From OAS926 sp035503715 (GTDB lineage: Bacteria > Pseudomonadota > Alphaproteobacteria > Rhizobiales > Rhizobiaceae), in NCBI GenBank assembly GCA_035503715.1, contig DATJTE010000195.1, positions 52,857 through 116,856 of the forward strand: a stretch of DNA of 64,000 nt, given 5' to 3'. The notes beneath the pieces are model-generated. The model saw nothing but the letters and a program-made list of their open reading frames with translations, was not told where the DNA came from and ran no database searches. Positions 59,209-64,000 of the stretch are shown here, one piece after another; within the stretch, counting starts at the first letter, position 1; each line of letters begins with the position of its first letter. Position numbers and translations under genes: made by a program.

Positions 59209-59910
59209 TCAGGCGATGAGCGAAAGCTCCTCGACCAGTTCGATCCCGGTGACCGCACCATCTTCCCTGAACGGCGCAAACGATACGCGATGCAGCCGCG
59301 GGATCGCGCCGTGCAGGCCGATCGCCTCGCGGTGGCGCTCGGTGGCGTAACCCATGTGCGATTCGAAACCGTAACGCTCGTCGGAGCGGCCGCAGCCGCA
59401 CATCATGCGGTCGCGCGTCACCTTGGCGACGATCGAGGCCGCGGCGATCGACTGCGAGCGCTGGTCGCCCTTTACCAGGGCGCGGCCTTCGCAGGGCAGG
59501 CCCGGCGGCACGTCGCGCCCGTCGATCAGCGCAAGCTTAGGCTCGATCGTCAAAGCGAGGCAGGCGCGGCGCATCGCCTCGAGGCTGGCGCGCAGAATGT
59601 TGATGTCGTCGATCGTCTCGGCCGAGCAGGAGGCGAAGGACACCGCGAGCGCGGTCTTCAGGATCTTGGTGAACAGCGCCTCGCGCTCCTCATGCGTCAG
59701 CCGCTTCGAATCGTCGAGGCCCTTCGGGATGCGTTTCGGGTCGAGGATGACGGCGGCGGCGACGACAGGGCCGGCAAGCGGACCGCGGCCGGCCTCGTCG
59801 AGCCCGACGACTGGCCATTCGCCCGACTTGATCGCCCGGCGCTCGGACGTGAAGTCCGGCTTGAGGACGATCTCAAAGAGGGGCGGAGAATCGGAACGCG
59901 CGCGAGCCAT
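59209..59910 (-). CDS. rnhB: Ribonuclease HII
   Basis: A 233-residue enzyme that removes RNA from RNA-DNA hybrids and single ribonucleotides from DNA. The active-site residues are in VVGLDEAGRGPLAGPVVAAAV (Asp-Glu), ALIDGRDVPPG (Asp) and SIAAASIVAKVTRDR. GFESHMGYATERH follows near the C-terminus. ATG 59910 is preferred; the frame continues upstream to a TTG at 59949. It converges with the atp operon. Confidence 0.95.
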   Translation of the reverse strand: MARARSDSPPLFEIVLKPDFTSERRAIKSGEWPVVGLDEAGRGPLAGPVVAAAVILDPKRIPKGLDDSKRLTHEEREALFTKILKTALAVSFASCSAETIDDINILRASLEAMRRACLALTIEPKLALIDGRDVPPGLPCEGRALVKGDQRSQSIAAASIVAKVTRDRMMCGCGRSDERYGFESHMGYATERHREAIGLHGAIPRLHRVSFAPFREDGAVTGIELVEELSLIA

Positions 59911-60071
59911 GTTGGCGGCGAAGCTCGCATCGGTTCCGATTCTCCGCAAGTCCTTCCCGGCTTCGAGGGGGACGGGGACACCGGGAAGGCTCCGTCGGCT
60001 GATCGGGGGGACGGCCAGACGGGAACTGAAATTGCTCTACTCAAGCGCCAGCCGACGCCTGCAACGCATTG

Positions 60072-61277
60072 TCAAAGCAGCTCGAGCTGTTCTCCCTGCT
60101 TCTTCGCGGCCACGAAGAGATCGCTCCGCAACGACCGGCGCTCCATGTTGAGGCCGAGGCGTTTTGCCGCCATCTCGAAGCGGCGGCCGATCTGCCAGGC
60201 ATAAGGACCTGTGCCGGTCATACGCTTGCTCCATTCGGAGTCGTAATCCTTGCCACCGCGCATCGAGCGGATCAGCGACATGACGTGCCGGTAGCGATCC
60301 GGATAGTGGCGCAGCAGCCAGTCCTTGAAGATCGGGCTGACCTCCAGCGGCAGGCGCAGGATGACGTAGCCCGCCTCGCGCGCCCCGGCGGCACGCGCCG
60401 CATCGAGAATACGCTCGATCTCCGGATCGGTGAGGCCGGGAACGATCGGCGCGACCATGACCGAGGTCGGGATGCCGGCATCGGTCAACTGGCGGATCGC
60501 CTCCAGCCGCTTCGGCGGCGTCGAAGCGCGCGGCTCCATGGTGCGCGCGATCATGCGGTCGAGCGACGTCACCGACAGCGCGACCTTTGCCAGGCCCTTC
60601 GCCGCCATGCGGGACAGGATGTCGATGTCACGCGTCACCAACGCCGACTTCGTCACGATGCCGACAGGATGGTTGCGCGCATCGAGCACCTCAAGGATCT
60701 CGCGCATGATGCGGTACTGCTTCTCGATCGGCTGGTACGGATCGGTGTTGGTGCCGATCGCGATGGTGCGCGGCTTGTAACCGTCCTTCGACAGCTCCTT
60801 GTCGAGGAGTTTTGCCGCGTCCGGCTTGGCGAACAGTTTCGATTCGAAATCCAGCCCCGGCGAGAGACCCATATAGGCATGCGTCGGCCGCGCGAAGCAG
60901 TAGACGCAGCCATGCTCGCAGCCGCGGTAGGGATTGATCGACCGGTCGAAGGAGATGTCCGGCGACTCGTTGCGCGTGATGATGGTGCGCGGCCGCTCGA
61001 CCTGCACTTCGGTCTTGAACGGCGGCAGCTCGTCGATCGAGCTCCAGCCGTCGTCGAAGACGTGCCGGGTCAGCGGCTCGTAACGGCCGGTCGGGTTGAT
61101 TCCGGCCGAGCGCCCGCGGTTCCGGTCCGGGTGGACGCGGATGCCGCTCTCTTCGATCATCGCATTGGCCATTTCGGAACGTCCTTTTCCGAAGGCTGCA
61201 ATGTCTGCGCCGACGATCTGTTCCACCTTGGCGCGTTCCCAAGGGGTGTCGTCACGGGGTCGAATCGCTGTTCTCAT
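60072..61277 (-). CDS. PA0069-type radical SAM protein (SplB-related)
   Basis: A 401-residue radical SAM enzyme. The [4Fe-4S] motif is YRGCEHGCVYCFARP (CxxxCxxC). The surrounding sequence, INPTGRYEP near the N-terminus, FKTEVQVERPRTIITRNESPDISFDRSINPY and IAIGTNTDPYQPIEKQYRIMREIL, is typical of the PA0069 family, which is related to spore photoproduct lyase. The function is unproven. ATG 61277 is used; a shorter start at 61172 is possible. A LexA-box candidate lies 26-40 bases upstream, so DNA-damage control is plausible. Confidence 0.9.
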   Translation of the reverse strand: MRTAIRPRDDTPWERAKVEQIVGADIAAFGKGRSEMANAMIEESGIRVHPDRNRGRSAGINPTGRYEPLTRHVFDDGWSSIDELPPFKTEVQVERPRTIITRNESPDISFDRSINPYRGCEHGCVYCFARPTHAYMGLSPGLDFESKLFAKPDAAKLLDKELSKDGYKPRTIAIGTNTDPYQPIEKQYRIMREILEVLDARNHPVGIVTKSALVTRDIDILSRMAAKGLAKVALSVTSLDRMIARTMEPRASTPPKRLEAIRQLTDAGIPTSVMVAPIVPGLTDPEIERILDAARAAGAREAGYVILRLPLEVSPIFKDWLLRHYPDRYRHVMSLIRSMRGGKDYDSEWSKRMTGTGPYAWQIGRRFEMAAKRLGLNMERRSLRSDLFVAAKKQGEQLELL

Positions 61278-61302
61278 GAAATTATTCCTATTGGCGGAAC
61301 GA

Positions 61303-61317
61303 GAACAAAGCAAGAAC
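61303..61317 (-). promoter_or_regulatory. LexA (SOS) box candidate upstream of the radical SAM gene
   Basis: On the minus strand, GTTCTTGCTTTGTTC is an exact GTTC-N7-GTTC element. It ends 25 bases before the ATG of the radical SAM gene, with nothing on the plus strand nearby to claim it. The rest of 61318-61506 contains no gene that I can support. Confidence 0.6.
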
Positions 61318-61506
61318 TTTTAGAACGCGGCGCGGTCACTCCTGACAAAATTCGGAAGCGGATTCTCGACGGCTGGATCGTGACCGCGGCGCAAAACGGT
61401 TTTGTGAAAACCGCTGTGGGTTGATGGGATAGGCACGGTCGTGCGGTATCGCCGCCAGCCACGGAATTCCGTGTGGCCTCTTCGTTCGGAAGGTGCGGCG
61501 TGTGGC

Positions 61507-62301
61507 TCAGGACGTATCAGGCTGCTCCAGCACTTCGCGGGCGAAATATTGGAGGTCTTTCAGGACCTCGTCGACCTCGTGTTTCGGCCGGCGCTGCCAG
61601 CCGGGCGGATGACCCGGACGCAATGGCCAGACGTGGAGGGAACGATGCTTGTGGTGTGGGTTCGGTGCACCGGTGGCCTCGCGCTCCCTCTCGCGGGCGC
61701 GGGCGGCAAGCCGGAGTGCCCTCAGTCGCGCGTAACGTCTTGCCTGAGCCGGCAGATCGTCAAGCGCTGCGGCAAGGGTCGCGAGACGCTGGTGGATGCG
61801 CGCCGCATGGACGCGACCGTCGGGCAAGGGTGGTTGCCGGACGGGGATGGGAAGGCGTGCGCCAGCGCCCGGATCGCTGATGCGCGGCACACCGCGGCCT
61901 GGCGCCGGGCGGACGTAGAAAAATCGCTTTCGCGGATCGAACAGGGGCAGCGACGGGATGCGCCGGCTGACCGGCGGTGGAGACGGCATGATGACGCCCC
62001 GCTTCATGACAAATCCGCGCGGCAGGATGATGCCGGCGCCGCCCTTGCGGGCCAGCGACGTCTTCTTCGGCGTGCGCGGGCGAAACGCCGGCAGCGTGAC
62101 CACAATGCCGCGCGCCATGACGACGATCAGCCGCCGCGCCGCTGCTTCCGCGGGACGCAGGATGCGAAGGATGGCGGTGTGGAGAGGGCGCGGCAGGGTC
62201 GGCGCCCCCTCACGCGGTGCAGCCATGGCGATGAGCTCGGAAAGCACGCGCTTCAGCACTCCATGATTTCCCTCGATCACCGCACTCCAATTCACTGGCA
62301 T
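61507..62301 (-). CDS. Conserved hypothetical basic protein
   Basis: A 264-residue, Arg/Pro-rich protein of unknown function. The N-terminus reads MPVNWSAVIEGNHGVLKRV, followed by TLPRPLHTAILRILRPAEAA and ARRLIVVMARGIVV, an amphipathic helical region. The middle is rich in Pro and Arg. The C-terminus is acidic-aromatic (HEVDEVLKDLQYFAREVLEQ). A perfect RBS, GGAGG, precedes the ATG at 62301. I recall similar proteins in Mesorhizobium but no assigned role. A long open frame on the opposite strand (61441-62367) is judged a composition artefact. Confidence 0.7.
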   Translation of the reverse strand: MPVNWSAVIEGNHGVLKRVLSELIAMAAPREGAPTLPRPLHTAILRILRPAEAAARRLIVVMARGIVVTLPAFRPRTPKKTSLARKGGAGIILPRGFVMKRGVIMPSPPPVSRRIPSLPLFDPRKRFFYVRPAPGRGVPRISDPGAGARLPIPVRQPPLPDGRVHAARIHQRLATLAAALDDLPAQARRYARLRALRLAARAREREREATGAPNPHHKHRSLHVWPLRPGHPPGWQRRPKHEVDEVLKDLQYFAREVLEQPDTS

Positions 62302-62402
62302 CGCTGCCTCCTTTCCACGCGGCGCATTATCGCGCGGGTGCGGAGGGACGTGGATGAAGACTGCTGACAGCTCCTGACAAAGCGCGAACGGTGAAGCGCT
62401 CC

Positions 62403-62566
62403 CTTCTCCCCTTATGGGAGAAGGTGGCGCCCTCGGGCTTGCTGTGAAGCAAGCACGAGACAAGGCGACGGATGAGGGGTGTTGGAAGGAGTGAGGATTG
62501 TGCTCCGTCCAGCACCCCTCATCCGACCTCGCTTTGCTCGGCCACCTTCTCCCACAAGGGGAGAAG
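62403..62566. repeat. Large imperfect inverted repeat, rhizobial intergenic element
   Basis: The outer arms 62403-62428 and 62541-62566 (CTTCTCCCCTTATGGGAGAAGG and its complement) match with a single difference. Inner arms GGATGAGGGGTGTTGGA (62470-62486) and TCCAGCACCCCTCATCC (62508-62524) match with one difference. The element folds into one long hairpin and fills most of the 313-base gap between the divergent unknown and glycosyltransferase genes. It resembles the element at 15672 in style but not in sequence detail. Confidence 0.75.
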
Positions 62567-62614
62567 GAAGAGGCGCCGGCGCACTGCCGCTGGCCTCGCG
62601 ACCCCCTTTCGTCT

Positions 62615-63133
62615 ATGCCGCAAAACATGCTTTCCGTTCTGATCGAAACGAAGAACGACGAGGAAAAGCTCGCGCGCACGCTGGCCTCGCTGATCTCCGG
62701 CGCGGTGGAGGGCGTGGTGCGCGAGGTGATCGTCTGCGACCGTGGCTCGACCGACCAGACGCATTATGTCGCCGAGCATGCCGGCTGCCAGTATATCGCG
62801 TCGGGCGGGATCGCGGCTGGTATCACCCGCGCCAAGTCCGAATGGCTGCTCTTCATCGAGCCGGGCGCGCGGCTGATGGATGGCTGGATGGACGATGTGA
62901 TCGGCCACATGGCGCGCGTGTCCGGACCGGCGCGGTTTTCGCGTTCGCGACGCGAACGGGTGCGGTTTCTCGGGCGGGTGTTCTCGACGCGGCGCGCGCT
63001 TGCCGAAGGACTGGTGATCACCAAACGACAGGCGCAGGCGCTAGTGAAAAGCGCGCACGATGCCGAGGCGATCGCGCGCGGGCTGTCGACCAAAAAGCTG
63101 GCGGCGGAGATTGTCGTGGCGGAGCCGCGCTAG
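62615..63133 (+). CDS. Short family 2-like glycosyltransferase
   Basis: A 172-residue protein with the N-terminal GT-A half only. LSVLIETKNDEEKLARTLASL, VVREVIVCDRGSTDQTHYVAE and GITRAKSEWLLFIEPGARL correspond to the nucleotide-sugar region of GT2 enzymes, and EPG replaces the usual DxD. The C-terminal acceptor region is replaced by a short basic segment. It may be catalytically impaired or act in another way. Start 62615 (MPQNMLSV) or 62627; no clear RBS, as the repeat element lies just upstream. Confidence 0.8.
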   Translation: MPQNMLSVLIETKNDEEKLARTLASLISGAVEGVVREVIVCDRGSTDQTHYVAEHAGCQYIASGGIAAGITRAKSEWLLFIEPGARLMDGWMDDVIGHMARVSGPARFSRSRRERVRFLGRVFSTRRALAEGLVITKRQAQALVKSAHDAEAIARGLSTKKLAAEIVVAEPR

Positions 63134-63163
63134 GCGCGAACTTATCCCTCACCGCAGAGGCGG

Positions 63164-63712
63164 TCAGCCTTTGCCGCGCTTCAGGTGTTCGTCGAGCCGC
63201 GGCATGATCTCCACGAAATTGCAGGGCATGTGCCGGTAGTCGAGCTGGGCTTTCAGAATGCCATCCCAGGCATCCTTGCAGGCGCCGGGGGAGCCGGGCA
63301 GCACGAAGACGAAGGTGGCGTTGACGACGCCGCCGGTCGCGCGCGACTGGATCGTCGAGGTGCCGATCTTGTCGTAGGAGATGCGGTGGAAGACTTCGGA
63401 AAAACCGTCCATGCGTTTTTCGAAGATCGGCTCCAGCGCTTCCGGCGTCACGTCGCGGCCGGTGAAGCCGGTGCCGCCGGTGGTGATCACGACATCGACG
63501 CGGTCGTCCTTCGACCAGGCGAGAACAGTGGCGCGGATTTTCTCCGTGTCGTCGGTGACGATGTCGCGCGCGACGAGCGTATGTCCGGCAGCCTCGATGC
63601 GATCGGCGAGCGTCTGGCCGGACTTGTCGTCGGCGACCGAACGTGTGTCGGAGACGGTTAATACGGCGATGCCGACCGGAATGAACGGGCGGCTCGTATC
63701 AATCTTGTCCAT
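63164..63712 (-). CDS. moaB: Molybdenum cofactor biosynthesis protein MoaB
   Basis: A 182-residue molybdopterin adenylyltransferase-type protein. VGIAVLTVSDTRSVADDKSGQTLADRIEAAGH, TTGGTGFTGRDVTPEALEP and LPGSPGACKDAWDGIL are the conserved MoaB/MogA loops that bind molybdopterin. The family adenylylates molybdopterin or is its inactive paralogue. It follows ispE with a 14-base overlap, so the two are coexpressed. Confidence 0.93.
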   Translation of the reverse strand: MDKIDTSRPFIPVGIAVLTVSDTRSVADDKSGQTLADRIEAAGHTLVARDIVTDDTEKIRATVLAWSKDDRVDVVITTGGTGFTGRDVTPEALEPIFEKRMDGFSEVFHRISYDKIGTSTIQSRATGGVVNATFVFVLPGSPGACKDAWDGILKAQLDYRHMPCNFVEIMPRLDEHLKRGKG

Positions 63713-64000
63713 CTGAACCTGCCTCGGACGCCGTGCTGCGGGTCGCCGCGACGAACCAGTCCGGATGGCGGGCGCGGATGGCGATCGCCGCGCGCTTCGC
63801 GACATTGCCGGTCTCGAACAGGCCGAAGCACGTCGCGCCGGAGCCCGACATACGCGCGAAACCGGCGTCGGCTTTCTCCAGCGCCTTCAGCGCGTCGCCG
63901 ATTTCGGGACGGATCGACCGGGCCGGAGACTCAAGATCGTTGCGCGTCGCTTCGAGCCAGTCGCGGAGGCTGTGAAACTCGATGCGGCGGGGGAGCGGCG
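63699..64000 (-). CDS. ispE: 4-diphosphocytidyl-2-C-methyl-D-erythritol kinase, C-terminal part
   Basis: The gene enters from the right edge; about 100 codons are visible. The GHMP-kinase C-terminal motif ARMSGSGATCFGLFET is clear, preceded by TRNDLESPARSIRPEI (the conserved NDLE segment). IspE phosphorylates CDP-methylerythritol in the MEP isoprenoid pathway. The stop at 63699 lies within the moaB coding sequence. Confidence 0.92.
   Translation of the reverse strand, partial: PLPRRIEFHSLRDWLEATRNDLESPARSIRPEIGDALKALEKADAGFARMSGSGATCFGLFETGNVAKRAAIAIRARHPDWFVAATRSTASEAGSDGQD

Noticed and set aside
61441..62367. 308-codon plus-strand frame opposite the unknown basic protein
   Set aside because: No RBS, and low-complexity Arg/Asp content. 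The minus-strand frame has a perfect RBS and a conserved-looking N-terminus.
1..64000. CRISPR arrays, tRNA or rRNA genes, insertion sequences, prophage or integrase genes
   Set aside because: No spaced direct repeats, cloverleaf-like sequences, transposase or integrase motifs were found on reading through both strands.

Overview
The window is chromosomal DNA of a high-GC alphaproteobacterium, most likely of the Rhizobiales and closest in style to Mesorhizobium/Phyllobacteriaceae. The evidence is the separate F0 ATP-synthase cluster with both b and b' subunits (atpI-B-E-F'-F), a BacA-type peptide transporter, rhizobial-style palindromic intergenic elements, GTTC-N7-GTTC LexA boxes, and many importers with dedicated regulators. 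No rRNA, tRNA, CRISPR array, insertion sequence or phage gene was seen. Genes are densely packed, and ATGA/TGATG overlaps show long translationally coupled operons.

Layout. 1-4740 (minus): a dipeptide-type ABC importer with a COG3964 metallohydrolase. 4997-8378 (plus): a possible 59-residue peptide, a DUF4173 membrane protein and a two-component system. 8384-16822 (minus) and 17031-21566 (plus): a divergent regulon made of a BMP-family nucleoside importer, an amidohydrolase-type nucleoside deaminase, a purine nucleoside phosphorylase, two SDRs, a cupin, a SorC-type regulator, a class II aldolase-SDR fusion and an MtnA isomerase. Together these can take a purine nucleoside (or the 5'-deoxy/5'-methylthio by-products of SAM enzymes) through sugar-1-phosphate and ketose-1-phosphate to DHAP plus a short aldehyde. 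21563-26140 (minus) and 26525-33980 (plus): a Liv-type ABC importer and a GntR regulator that share TGTATACA operators, followed by a LigM-type aryl O-demethylase, an AEC transporter, a two-domain extradiol dioxygenase and GalB, GalC and GalD homologues. This is an aryl methyl ether/gallate-type meta-cleavage pathway.

33977-45397: a peptidoglycan-fragment recycling locus. It has AnmK, a beta-lactamase-fold hydrolase, an OppABCDF-type importer, MurQ, a BadF-type amino-sugar kinase and a MurA paralogue (all minus), with a divergent RpiR/MurR-type regulator. Three copies of a GGAAT-N-ATTC motif lie at its two promoter regions. 45419-52634: mixed genes (ArsC-like protein, DUF1127-like small protein, LysR regulator, M29 aminopeptidase, YbfB-type MFS, BacA, a LigT-like RNA ligase under a LexA-box candidate, a polysaccharide deacetylase). 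52854-64000: housekeeping genes (TPR membrane protein, der, SleB-type hydrolase, atp F0 operon with promoter and terminator, rnhB, a PA0069-type radical SAM protein with a LexA-box candidate, an unknown basic protein, a short glycosyltransferase, moaB, ispE).

The most unusual content is the three catabolic regulons, each a complete importer-enzyme-regulator unit with visible operator candidates. Functional assignments come from sequence motifs and recalled family knowledge, since no search could be run. Start codons were chosen by ribosome-binding sites and operon overlaps.
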